Source of the DNA: Methylocapsa sp.
GTDB lineage: Bacteria > Pseudomonadota > Alphaproteobacteria > Rhizobiales > Beijerinckiaceae
Assembly: GCA_017353815.1 (NCBI GenBank)
Contig: JAFMSB010000153.1
Span: 1-5,213, forward strand
Direction of reading: 5' to 3'
DNA: 5,213 nt
Shown here: positions 1 to 5,213 of the stretch, in pieces
Layout: each line of letters opens with the position of its first letter
How positions within the stretch are numbered: the first letter of the stretch is position 1
Notes under the pieces: generated by a model
The model's database searches: none
The model's input: the letters and a program-made list of their open reading frames with translations, nothing else
What the model was told of the DNA's origin: nothing
Translations under genes and position numbers: made by a program

Positions 1-579
1 CGGCCCGCTTGTGCGCGCCGATGCTTCATGAATGCACCGAGCGGCGAGCTCCTTGCCGGAGCCGGGAGCGCCGGTGATCAGAACTCGCGAATTGGCCGGG
101 CCAATGCGCTCGATTGCTTGACGCAACTGGTTCATCGCCGTGGAGGTACCGATGATCTGATTGGCGCCGCCTGCCCTGCTGCGCAGCGCGGTGACTTCGC
201 GCTTCAGCCGCGAGGCCTCCAGCGCGCGTTCTGCAACAAGCACAAGGCGGTCCGCCTTGAAGGGTTTTTCGATGAAGTCGTAGGCGCCGAGTTTTATCGC
301 CGAGACCGCGGTCTCGATGTTCCCATGGCCGGAAATCATAACGACCGGCAAAAGCGGGTTTTGCTCCTTGATAACTTTCAGCAGCTGCAAACCGTCGAGC
401 CTCGACCCTTGCAGCCAGATATCGAGGAAAACGAGGGTTGGGCGCCGGGCGCCAATTGCAGTCAGGGCCTCGTCCGAATTCTTCGCCGTTCGCGTGCCAT
501 GCCCTTCGTCCGCCAAGATCCCAGAGACAATCTCGCGGATGTCGGCTTCGTCGTCGACGATTAGGATGTCGCTTGCCAT
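1..579 (-). CDS. ntrX: NtrX, sigma-54-type response regulator (N-terminal part, truncated by window edge)
   Basis: Response regulator partner of NtrY; it receives the phosphoryl group and controls transcription in the cytoplasm. The visible 193 residues begin MASDILIVDDEADIRE. They form a receiver domain (about 4-120) with acidic pocket D9/D10, phospho-acceptor D53 in the segment VFLDIW, a switch Ser S83 in MISGHG, and K105 in IEKPFK. A charged linker (about 121-143) leads into the AAA+ sigma-54 interaction domain, where QIIGTS begins at about 145 and the Walker A loop GAPGSGKE covers 170-177. The frame is still open at base 1; NtrX proteins are usually about 450 residues, so the rest of the AAA+ domain and the Fis-type DNA-binding domain lie outside. 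The ATG at 579 is chosen because GGGGGAG lies 4 nt before it and the protein aligns with the receiver start. It sits 15 nt after the ntrY stop, so the two are almost certainly co-transcribed. NtrC is the main alternative, but the ntrY context and the 'IWLQGSRLDG' segment favour NtrX. Confidence 0.95.
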   Translation of the reverse strand, partial: MASDILIVDDEADIREIVSGILADEGHGTRTAKNSDEALTAIGARRPTLVFLDIWLQGSRLDGLQLLKVIKEQNPLLPVVMISGHGNIETAVSAIKLGAYDFIEKPFKADRLVLVAERALEASRLKREVTALRSRAGGANQIIGTSTAMNQLRQAIERIGPANSRVLITGAPGSGKELAARCIHEASARTSGP

Positions 580-583
580 GCGT

Positions 584-590
584 CTCCCCC
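584..590 (-). promoter_or_regulatory. Ribosome binding site of ntrX
   Basis: GGGGGAG, read on the minus strand, ends 4 nt before the ATG at 579, inside the 15-nt gap after the ntrY stop codon. It supports the chosen ntrX start and independent re-initiation within a shared transcript. Confidence 0.7.
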
Positions 591-594
591 GTTC

Positions 595-2856
595 TTAGCT
601 CTTGGTTCCGGCGGCAACGGCCGCATTTTGCTCCTCCTTCTGGCGATCCGCCGCGGGTGCGCGCTCCAAGGGGAAAAAAAGCCTCACCCAGGCGCCGCAG
701 CCTCCGGGCGCGTCGCGTAATTCGATTCCTCCTTCGTGATCGGCGAGAATTTTGGCAACGATGGACAGCCCAAGTCCCGTTCCATCGGCGCGCGTCGTCA
801 TATAGGGCTCAAGCAGCCGCTGCCGGTTTTCTTTTGGAAAGCCCTTGCCATTGTCGATGGCATCGATGAACACATCGTTACCCGCTAGCGTGACGGTCAC
901 CGAAACTTTTCCCTGAAATCCCTCCTCGCTTATCCGTTCGGAAATTCCTTCGGTTGCGTTTTTGACGACGTTGGTGAGAGCTTGGGCCAGAAGCCGGCGG
1001 TCAAAAGGAACATGGATGGGCTCATCCGGAAGATGGTCTTCAAATACGATATCCGGATGCCCGACCCGCATTAAGAACAAGACTTGACGCACACATTCGC
1101 TGAGGTCGTCGCTTTCAAGCCGCGCCCGCGGCATCCGCGCGAACGCCGAAAACTCGTCCACCATGCGTTTAATATCATCTACCTGACGAATTATCGTGTC
1201 GGTGCATTGGTCGAAAATTTCGCGCTCCTGCCCGATCGCGCGCCCGTATTTGCGTTTGAGGCGCTCGGCCGAGAGCTGGATTGGGGTCAGCGGATTCTTG
1301 ATCTCGTGGGCGATGCGGCGCGCGACATCGGCCCACGCAGCCATCCGCTGGGCGGAGACGAGATCGGTGATGTCCTCAAGGGTCACAACATAGCTTTTAT
1401 CCGCCTGCGAGCCCGGGCTGCTTGTGATGCTGACATTGAAGAGCCGGTCGAGGCCGCCGCGGGCGAGTGACAGCTGGCCCTGAATGAGCCGCGCAGGGCT
1501 TGAACGCGCGCTTCCAATGAGCCCATCAAGCTCCGGAAGGACGGCAGCAATCGGCTTGCCGACCGTGCGCGCCGCGGCATCCCCGCCGGGGAGTAATTTC
1601 TCTGCCGACGGATTGAGGGCGGTGATTTCGCCTTTCGGGCCGACGCCGATGACCGCGACTGGCACACCCGAGAGCACCGCCTCCGTAAACAGGCGACGCT
1701 CGTCGATGAGCTTGCTTGCCGCGATGAGCCGGTTTTGCTGTAGGCTCAGCTCGGACGTCATCTTGTTGAATGTCTCGCCGAGATGGCCAAGATCGCCTTC
1801 TGACTTTCGCACCGGAACTTGAACCTGGAGGTTGCCTGAGGAAACCTCGTCGGTTGCGGCAATTAGGCGCCGGATTGGGGCGACAAGGCTATCGGCGAAG
1901 GAAAGGCCGAGCCAGGTTGCCGATAAAAGCATGATGAGGGCAATGAGGACAAACATCGCCGCAAAAGCGATCTTGATACCGAGCCGGTGCTGCTCAAAGC
2001 CGTCGTAAAGCGCGACCAGCCTGGACGCAAGGCGCGGAAACTCCACCGAGAACGGATCGACCGGCCGGGCCGCGTATAAGAACGTGTCCGGGAAGGAAAG
2101 CAGCGCCCGCAAAGCCACGAAGGTGCGGCCCTCGTCCAATATGAGACAGGTCGGTTCATTCTTCTTTGCCTCTTCGAAGTCGCCGCTTTCCGGGCGCACC
2201 ACGGTGTTGCCGACAACGGCGCCGGTATCCACCCGCTCGATGACCGTGCCATCTTGCTTCATCAGGGCCGCGGCGGTGAAGCCGAGATACCGCGCTCGCG
2301 TGGTAAAGAACTCCCGGAACAGCGGCCGGTCCGCATCGAACATCGGCTTGGCGCGGTCGAGGTCGGCCGCGGTTAGCCGCGCTTCCTGAAGAAGCGCCCG
2401 GCACTGCCCTTCCTGGAAAAGCCGCGCGGCCTCGATCGTATTTTGTACGAAGCCCCGCCCATCCTGCATGAAAGACGGATTTAGGCTGCGCTCCAGCGTC
2501 ACCGAGCCAACCCATGCCATGAGCAGCGCGGGCGCCGCCGCGATGATGGAAAAAAGCCCGACGATCCGGAAATGAAGCTCCGCTCCAGCAAGGCCCGCCC
2601 GGCGGGCCCTGAACAGGGCAAAGAACTCGGCAGCGATAAATCCGAGAACGAGGAGGATCGAGAGAATATTGGCCCCGAACAGGCCAAGAACGACGCCATT
2701 GGTCGGCGCGATCGGCGTGAAGCCGGAGAAAATCAGAAAGCTGACAAGGCCGGTAAAAAGGGCAAGCAGGACGGCGATGGGGCCGTAGCGAGCCGTAAAT
2801 CGCCGCCGGCCGGTCCTGCCGGACAAATTCCGCCGCAAGGTTTTTTGCTCGCCCAT
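595..2856 (-). CDS. ntrY: NtrY, membrane sensor histidine kinase
   Basis: Inner-membrane histidine kinase that phosphorylates NtrX; the family is linked to nitrogen regulation and, in some alphaproteobacteria, to redox and envelope control. The 753 residues match the usual NtrY length. In order: an Arg/Lys-rich cytoplasmic start (1-23); hydrophobic segments at about 24-46, 54-83 and 97-119; a periplasmic sensor region (about 120-293); a fourth membrane segment (about 294-320); a HAMP linker (about 321-375); a PAS domain (about 386-500); a HisKA domain with phospho-acceptor H517 in ARRIAHEIKNPL; and a HATPase domain with N-box N633 (VVKNATEG), G1 box DNGKG 668-672, an EPYMTT segment (683-688) and G2 box GTGLGL 692-697. 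All catalytic motifs are intact. The tail 731-753 is Ala/Gln/Lys-rich and probably disordered. The ATG at 2856 is the only start after the in-frame stop at 2884-2886, although no clear Shine-Dalgarno precedes it. It is the first gene of the pair with ntrX; no ntrC lies directly upstream. Confidence 0.96.
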   Translation of the reverse strand: MGEQKTLRRNLSGRTGRRRFTARYGPIAVLLALFTGLVSFLIFSGFTPIAPTNGVVLGLFGANILSILLVLGFIAAEFFALFRARRAGLAGAELHFRIVGLFSIIAAAPALLMAWVGSVTLERSLNPSFMQDGRGFVQNTIEAARLFQEGQCRALLQEARLTAADLDRAKPMFDADRPLFREFFTTRARYLGFTAAALMKQDGTVIERVDTGAVVGNTVVRPESGDFEEAKKNEPTCLILDEGRTFVALRALLSFPDTFLYAARPVDPFSVEFPRLASRLVALYDGFEQHRLGIKIAFAAMFVLIALIMLLSATWLGLSFADSLVAPIRRLIAATDEVSSGNLQVQVPVRKSEGDLGHLGETFNKMTSELSLQQNRLIAASKLIDERRLFTEAVLSGVPVAVIGVGPKGEITALNPSAEKLLPGGDAAARTVGKPIAAVLPELDGLIGSARSSPARLIQGQLSLARGGLDRLFNVSITSSPGSQADKSYVVTLEDITDLVSAQRMAAWADVARRIAHEIKNPLTPIQLSAERLKRKYGRAIGQEREIFDQCTDTIIRQVDDIKRMVDEFSAFARMPRARLESDDLSECVRQVLFLMRVGHPDIVFEDHLPDEPIHVPFDRRLLAQALTNVVKNATEGISERISEEGFQGKVSVTVTLAGNDVFIDAIDNGKGFPKENRQRLLEPYMTTRADGTGLGLSIVAKILADHEGGIELRDAPGGCGAWVRLFFPLERAPAADRQKEEQNAAVAAGTKS

Positions 2857-2879
2857 GACCGCGGATCGAAAATCATCAA

Positions 2880-2908
2880 AGTATCAGACAGGCGCCGGAC
2901 AATAGCAA
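2880..2908 (-). promoter_or_regulatory. Candidate sigma-70 promoter of ntrY
   Basis: On the minus strand TTGCTA (2908-2903) is followed after exactly 17 bases by GATACT (2885-2880). Each hexamer matches 4 of 6 consensus bases. Transcription would start near 2873, giving a leader of under 20 nt before the ntrY ATG, which fits a gene lacking a clear Shine-Dalgarno. The -35 lies inside the inverted repeat at 2902-2923. Inferred from sequence alone. Confidence 0.4.
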
Positions 2909-2923
2909 CTTCCGCGTTGCTAT
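2902..2923. promoter_or_regulatory. Perfect 8-bp inverted repeat upstream of ntrY (possible operator)
   Basis: ATAGCAAC (2902-2909) and GTTGCTAT (2916-2923) are exact reverse complements separated by 6 bases (TTCCGC). The dyad covers the proposed -35 of ntrY and abuts a TATAAT on the opposite strand. It has no following T-run in either direction, so a transcription factor site is more likely than a terminator. A further GTTGC word follows at 2935-2939. Confidence 0.45.
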
Positions 2924-2926
2924 AAT
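2918..2926 (+). promoter_or_regulatory. Candidate extended -10 element (plus strand)
   Basis: TGCTATAAT matches the extended -10 consensus TGnTATAAT exactly. No good -35 is present; the nearest is a GACA at 2898-2901, at a long spacing. A transcript would start near 2933 and enter the stretch without recognised genes, divergently from ntrY. Promoter activity is inferred. Confidence 0.3.
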
Positions 2927-2929
2927 ATC

Positions 2930-3307
2930 ACGCTGTTGCAAGATTACGACATTTCCGGGGCCGGGTCTTTCGAGAGTCGAAGCCTATCCGGCCGGCCTCC
3001 CCGCGCACGAACAGCCTCGCCCGCGGCCAGCATTCCCGAAAAGGCGGCAGGGGCCGCATTAGCCAGCAATGCACCGGAACCGGTTGCCCGCTTGCCGGAG
3101 CTCCGCGGAACCATCTTCCGGCCCGCAATGCTGGGGCCTATCTGTATTGCCGCCCGCGGACCGCTTGCCGGTGAGCGAACTCAACCGCTATTACACGCCT
3201 TTCCCATTGGGACACTATGAGCCCGCGGGGCCCCTGCGATTTCGTTATTGAGCGCCTCGGGCTCGCGGACCACTCCAACATTCCAAGCATGACGAGAGTG
3301 GGTTAGT
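2930..3307. other. Stretch with no recognisable gene
   Basis: About 380 bases between the ntrY upstream region and the weak frame at 3308. The open frames here (for example 2936-3220 plus, 2928-3128 minus) are rich in Pro, Ala and Arg as expected of random GC-rich DNA, have no ribosome binding site, and give no family that I recognise. No tRNA, terminator or insertion-sequence end is apparent. An 11-base word, CCGCTTGCCGG, occurs twice about 70 bases apart, which may be chance. Confidence 0.5.
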
Positions 3308-3712
3308 GTGATCATTTCGCCTCCATTCGCCTATGCGGAGCAGCGCTTGAAGCGCTTCAATTCGGGAATCTTTTTCTTTGTGCCCGCCACACCTGAATGG
3401 TTCGTGCCTAGTAATGAAGAACTTGAGTCACAGACTGGCAATCCTGCATCAATCAATGCGCGGCAGATCCGGCAGGATTACTTCAAAAGAAACGCGCTCA
3501 CCTGGCCGGTAAGCTGGATCGTTGTGGGCGTTTGCATGACCGGGCTGTTGTGGCGATCCCTCGCACCGGAGCAACCCTTGCCCAGCAGGAATGCTGCTTG
3601 TCTCCGGATTGGGCTGTTCGCTGGCAGATACATCGCCGGTCAGATTTCCGATTCCGCTATTGGTCGGCAATGGCCATACAAACGTCACTCATTGTTGCGT
3701 TCCCCTTGTTAG
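3308..3712 (+). CDS. Weak hypothetical ORF or gene relic, 134 residues
   Basis: The best plus-strand frame in the gene-poor stretch. It opens with GTG and has GAGAGTGGG shortly upstream as a possible ribosome binding site. The composition is fairly protein-like for the first 80 residues, with an aromatic-rich segment (SGIFFFVPATPEWFVP) and one hydrophobic segment at about residues 70-87 (PVSWIVVGVCMTGLLW) that could cross the membrane. After about residue 90 it becomes less protein-like. Third codon positions are not clearly GC-rich, unlike ntrY, so it may be spurious, a recent arrival, or a degraded gene. I do not recognise a family and assign no function. Confidence 0.2.
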   Translation: MIISPPFAYAEQRLKRFNSGIFFFVPATPEWFVPSNEELESQTGNPASINARQIRQDYFKRNALTWPVSWIVVGVCMTGLLWRSLAPEQPLPSRNAACLRIGLFAGRYIAGQISDSAIGRQWPYKRHSLLRSPC

Positions 3713-3858
3713 CGGAAGCAGCTGTCTCTGATGGCTGCCTCCGGCAACGGCCAAAGCGGACACCAAAAGCCGGTCGGCTCGCTGCTTCTCTCCAACCTGG
3801 CAGCTATTGCCAGACGCGAAGTCCTGCGGCGCCCGCCGAAATGCCAAATATTTTCAGC
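3713..3858. other. Short stretch without a supported gene
   Basis: Between the weak frame ending at 3712 and the stop of the small basic ORF. It holds a short hairpin, CTGGCA-gctat-TGCCAG at 3797-3813, lying about 45 bases past the stop of the minus-strand ORF. No T-run follows it on the minus strand, so it is at best a weak structure. Confidence 0.35.
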
Positions 3859-4083
3859 TTATTTCGTCTGGACCGTGCCGCCCTTACCCTTGCACTTTCC
3901 CGGCCGCCGTTGCCCCGCGCTGCGTGTGCGCCGGCCCGCTGCAATATTCGGCACCGGGCACTCTTGATCACCCATCCGCTCCTGCCGCACCCCGGTAAAG
4001 ATCACCACTATGCCGCGCTCTAAGGAGGCCTTTCGTGAGGATAAGCTGCGTTTGGCTGGCCGGAAAGCAACAAGTTCACCCAT
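3859..4083 (-). CDS. Small, highly basic protein of unknown function (74 residues)
   Basis: I do not recognise a named family. The case for a real gene is an ATG at 4083 preceded by GGAG (4095-4092) at 8 nt spacing, and third codon positions that are clearly GC-biased over the last two thirds. The protein starts MGELVAFRPAKRSL, has a short hydrophobic strand-like core IVVIFTGVRQER (about 25-36), and ends in an Arg/Lys/Gly-rich tail (about 50-74). It has 17 Lys/Arg against 5 Asp/Glu. There is no signal peptide or membrane helix, so it is probably cytoplasmic; the charge would suit nucleic acid or ribosome contact, but that is inference. From memory its layout resembles short unnamed alphaproteobacterial proteins with a 'FTGVRxER' core; this needs a database check. 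It is on the same strand as the DUF2267-like gene, 254 nt downstream, probably as a separate unit. Confidence 0.5.
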   Translation of the reverse strand: MGELVAFRPAKRSLSSRKASLERGIVVIFTGVRQERMGDQECPVPNIAAGRRTRSAGQRRPGKCKGKGGTVQTK

Positions 4084-4091
4084 TGGAACTT

Positions 4092-4095
4092 CTCC
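4092..4095 (-). promoter_or_regulatory. Ribosome binding site of the small basic ORF
   Basis: GGAG on the minus strand, 8 nt before the ATG at 4083. This is standard spacing and the main signal that the small ORF is translated. Confidence 0.5.
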
Positions 4096-4247
4096 AAAAC
4101 TGATTTTTGCGCAATCTACGTGGGCATGAGTCTCTTCTTGCCAAATCTAATGCACCGCCATTGACAAAGCGTCTCGGATCAAGCGGAAACGCCTCTGGCT
4201 GCCTTAACGTATCAAATACTAATTTCATCGAAAGGCTTACCCGGACC

Positions 4248-4262
4248 TGACCATGCTGGTCA
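4248..4262. repeat. Short perfect hairpin downstream of the DUF2267-like gene
   Basis: TGACCA (4248-4253) and TGGTCA (4257-4262) can pair around a 3-base loop, about 75 bases past the stop codon of the minus-strand gene. The stem is short and no T-run follows, so it is only a weak terminator or operator candidate. Confidence 0.2.
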
Positions 4263-4337
4263 ACCCTGCAAATCGTACAAATGCCGCTGCAACCATGATC
4301 GAATTTGCGCGCCGCGGTAGAATTCCTCGTTCCCTCA

Positions 4338-4712
4338 TCACAGAAACTGGCCAAGGCCCGGAATGGCCGCGACGAGCTGGCCGACAGCCTCATCGCCTGC
4401 TTTCCCCCGCGCATAGGCAAAGACGTGCTTGCCGATTGTTTGCATCTGCCCCATTCCGAGGCCGAGATTTGTCAGTTGGCCGCCAAGAACCATGAGCCCG
4501 CCGCCGGTCATGCCCGCAAGCCCAGCGGGAGCTTCTTCGCTTTCGCCTCCTGCCGCCAGCCCGGCAGCGCCGGGTATGGCCGAAAAAAGTGCATCGACAT
4601 CCGCTGACGGCCCCTCCTTGCGTAGAAACGCAAGGATGACACTCACGGCTTTCTGCGCTTTATCCTTGTCGATACCGGCATCTTCGGCAATGCGGTTGAA
4701 TAAATCTTCCAT
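4338..4712 (-). CDS. DUF2267-like small helical protein (124 residues)
   Basis: Function unknown. It resembles short alphaproteobacterial proteins annotated as DUF2267-like; this is family recognition from memory. Residues 1-52 form an amphipathic helical unit (MEDLFNRIAEDAGID, then AQKAVSVILAFLRKEGPSADVDALFSAIPG shown here in parts: helix about 18-31, helix about 37-44, AIPG 45-48). A Gly/Ala-rich segment with acidic residues follows (about 52-90: GESEEAP, MTGGGLM, LGLGMGQM). Residues 91-124 repeat the first pattern and end in VAAIPGLGQFL, so AIPG occurs at 45-48 and 116-119. There is no signal peptide. The Gly-rich middle is mildly hydrophobic but not a clear membrane helix. The ATG at 4712 is preferred over the in-frame ATG at 4754 because GAGGA lies 4 nt before it and MEDLF begins the conserved-looking part. 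The gene is divergent from the nitrilase-family gene with 159 bp between starts. Confidence 0.8.
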   Translation of the reverse strand: MEDLFNRIAEDAGIDKDKAQKAVSVILAFLRKEGPSADVDALFSAIPGAAGLAAGGESEEAPAGLAGMTGGGLMVLGGQLTNLGLGMGQMQTIGKHVFAYARGKAGDEAVGQLVAAIPGLGQFL

Positions 4713-4716
4713 CCTG

Positions 4717-4721
4717 TCCTC
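4717..4721 (-). promoter_or_regulatory. Ribosome binding site deciding the DUF2267-like start
   Basis: GAGGA on the minus strand ends 4 nt before the ATG at 4712. No comparable site precedes the alternative ATG at 4754, so the shorter protein is favoured. Confidence 0.6.
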
Positions 4722-4730
4722 GCTTGGCTC

Positions 4731-4753
4731 GACAAGGCAGTTGTGACAAGGCA
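4731..4753 (+). repeat. Tandem-like direct repeat GACAAGGCA
   Basis: Two identical 9-base copies at 4731-4739 and 4745-4753, start to start 14 bases, just upstream of the DUF2267-like start. They could be paired half-sites of a regulator, but the word also appears within nearby coding sequence, so function is uncertain. Confidence 0.35.
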
Positions 4754-4825
4754 AGAGGCAAAATCAAGGCACGCGCATCTTTGCAATTGCGCTACGGCTG
4801 TGGAGCGGCTTGGCCCCGCGATAAT

Positions 4826-4834
4826 TGCTATTAT
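4826..4834 (+). promoter_or_regulatory. Candidate extended -10 promoter element of the nitrilase-family gene
   Basis: TGCTATTAT fits the extended -10 pattern TGnTATAAT with one mismatch, and lies 37 bases before the ATG at 4872, predicting a leader of roughly 30 nt. A clear -35 at 16-18 bp is not visible. The element forms half of a small dyad, ATAAT-tgct-ATTAT (4821-4834). Confidence 0.35.
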
Positions 4835-4871
4835 GTAACGGCACAGCGCTTCCCTTGTTCCGGGGCATTCG

Positions 4872-5213
4872 ATGAAAATATCGCTCATCCAAATGAACTC
4901 CAACAGCGACAAGGCTGCCAATATCGCCGCTGCCGTGCGCCTTGTCGAGCGTGCCGCCGCGGAGGACCAGCCGGACTGGATCTGTCTGCCGGAATGTTTC
5001 GATTTCCTCGGCGGCGATCGCAAGGCTAAATGGGAGGCGGCCGAAAATTTTGCGGACGGCCCGGCTTATTTTGCGATGCAGCAGCTTGCCGGCAAACACC
5101 GGGTCTTCATTCACGCGGGCTCCATCCTCGAAAAACCCCAAAGCGGCGAACGCATTCACAACACAAGCGTGGTTTTTGACCGCAACGGCCTGGAAATCGC
5201 CCGCTACCGCAAG
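4872..5213 (+). CDS. Carbon-nitrogen hydrolase, nitrilase superfamily (N-terminal part)
   Basis: Enzyme of the CN-hydrolase fold that cleaves amide or nitrile C-N bonds with a Glu-Lys-Cys triad in the cytoplasm. The 114 codons seen begin MKISLIQMNSNSDKAANI, the usual first beta strand. The catalytic Glu is E41 in ICLPECF. The segment ENFADGPAY (about 59-67) and IHAGSI (about 82-87) are typical, and the last residue in the window, K114 in ARYRK, is at the position of the catalytic lysine. The Cys nucleophile and the rest (family length about 270-285) lie beyond the edge. The ATG at 4872 is the first start after the in-frame stop at 4836-4838; its ribosome binding site is weak (GGGG 6 nt upstream). 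The sequence resembles the Nit1/Nit2-like branch (deaminated glutathione amidase or omega-amidase types) more than true nitrilases, but the substrate cannot be set from this part. It is transcribed divergently from the DUF2267-like gene. Confidence 0.92.
   Translation, partial: MKISLIQMNSNSDKAANIAAAVRLVERAAAEDQPDWICLPECFDFLGGDRKAKWEAAENFADGPAYFAMQQLAGKHRVFIHAGSILEKPQSGERIHNTSVVFDRNGLEIARYRK

Larger units (their letters stand above)
4084..4337. other. AT-richer intergenic stretch
   Basis: A hand count gives about 47% GC for 4081-4260, lower than the flanking genes. A minus-strand frame runs through (4420-4076), with an internal ATG giving MKLVFDTLRQPEAFPLDP, but it overlaps the DUF2267-like gene and has no recognisable motif. 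I see no gene, tRNA or insertion-sequence end. Confidence 0.4.

Noticed and set aside
28..564. Long plus-strand open frame of 178 residues
   Set aside because: It lies antisense to ntrX, which has intact receiver and Walker A motifs; the frame is a shadow of GC-rich coding sequence.
1084..1470. Plus-strand open frame of 128 residues
   Set aside because: Antisense to the HisKA/PAS part of ntrY and without its own start signals or recognisable motifs.
3171..3251. GTG-started 26-residue frame (VSELNRYYTPFPLGHY...)
   Set aside because: The composition is protein-like, but it is too short, has no ribosome binding site, and matches no family I know.
3591..3731. Forty-six-residue frame starting MLLVSGLGCSLADT, looking like a lipoprotein signal
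   Set aside because: The Cys lacks a proper lipobox (Gly at -3), the AGGA is too close to the ATG, and the frame is very short.
3532..4023. Plus-strand frame of 163 residues across the gene-poor stretch
   Set aside because: Low-complexity Arg/Pro/Ala-rich product typical of random GC-rich DNA, no start signal, and it overlaps the better supported minus-strand small ORF.
2857..4337. Possible tRNA, tmRNA, RNase P RNA, SRP RNA, CRISPR or transposon ends in the gene-poor stretch
   Set aside because: I looked for T-loop words, known RNA core motifs, spaced direct repeats and terminal inverted repeats and found none.
4713..4754. Fourteen-residue N-terminal extension of the DUF2267-like protein (start at 4754)
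   Set aside because: The ATG at 4712 has a GAGGA ribosome binding site and begins the conserved-looking helix; the extension has neither.
4783..4790. Palindrome GCAATTGC in the divergent intergenic region
   Set aside because: Only 8 bases and not paired with other copies; such palindromes are expected by chance.
4764..5159. Minus-strand open frame of 131 residues
   Set aside because: Antisense to the nitrilase-family gene, whose E41 and K114 motifs show the true coding strand.

Overview
The window looks like a chromosomal segment of an alphaproteobacterium, most likely of the order Hyphomicrobiales (Rhizobiales). The evidence is an NtrY-NtrX two-component pair of typical alphaproteobacterial architecture, a GC-rich coding bias, and a small DUF2267-like protein of a kind I associate with that order. 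The genus cannot be determined from the sequence.

Left part (1-2856, minus strand): the operon ntrY-ntrX. ntrY (2856-595) is complete and encodes a 753-residue membrane histidine kinase. ntrX (from 579, running off the left edge) encodes its sigma-54-type response regulator, of which the receiver domain and the start of the AAA+ domain are visible. A 15-nt gap containing a purine-rich ribosome binding site separates them. A candidate promoter and a perfect inverted repeat lie just upstream of ntrY. The ntrB/ntrC pair that often precedes ntrYX in this group is not there.

Middle part (2857-4337): almost 1.5 kb with little recognisable coding content. About 1 kb of it (2930-3858) holds only weak open frames, the best being a GTG-started frame at 3308-3712. 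A short gene encoding a very basic 74-residue protein (4083-3859, minus strand) has a well-placed ribosome binding site and is probably real, but its function is unknown. The stretch 4084-4337 is AT-richer than its surroundings and contains no convincing gene.

Right part (4338-5213): a complete DUF2267-like gene on the minus strand (4712-4338) and, divergently, the first 114 codons of a carbon-nitrogen hydrolase (nitrilase superfamily) gene on the plus strand, starting at 4872. The 159-bp region between their starts carries an extended -10 element for the hydrolase, and repeated GACAAGGC words lie in and beside it.

Functionally, NtrY and NtrX should form one signalling pathway, linked in the literature to nitrogen metabolism and redox or envelope responses. 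The remaining genes show no clear link to it. I see no mobile element, CRISPR array, tRNA, rRNA or defence system. The least ordinary items are the small basic ORF, the dyad over the ntrY promoter, and the duplicated motif inside the DUF2267-like protein.
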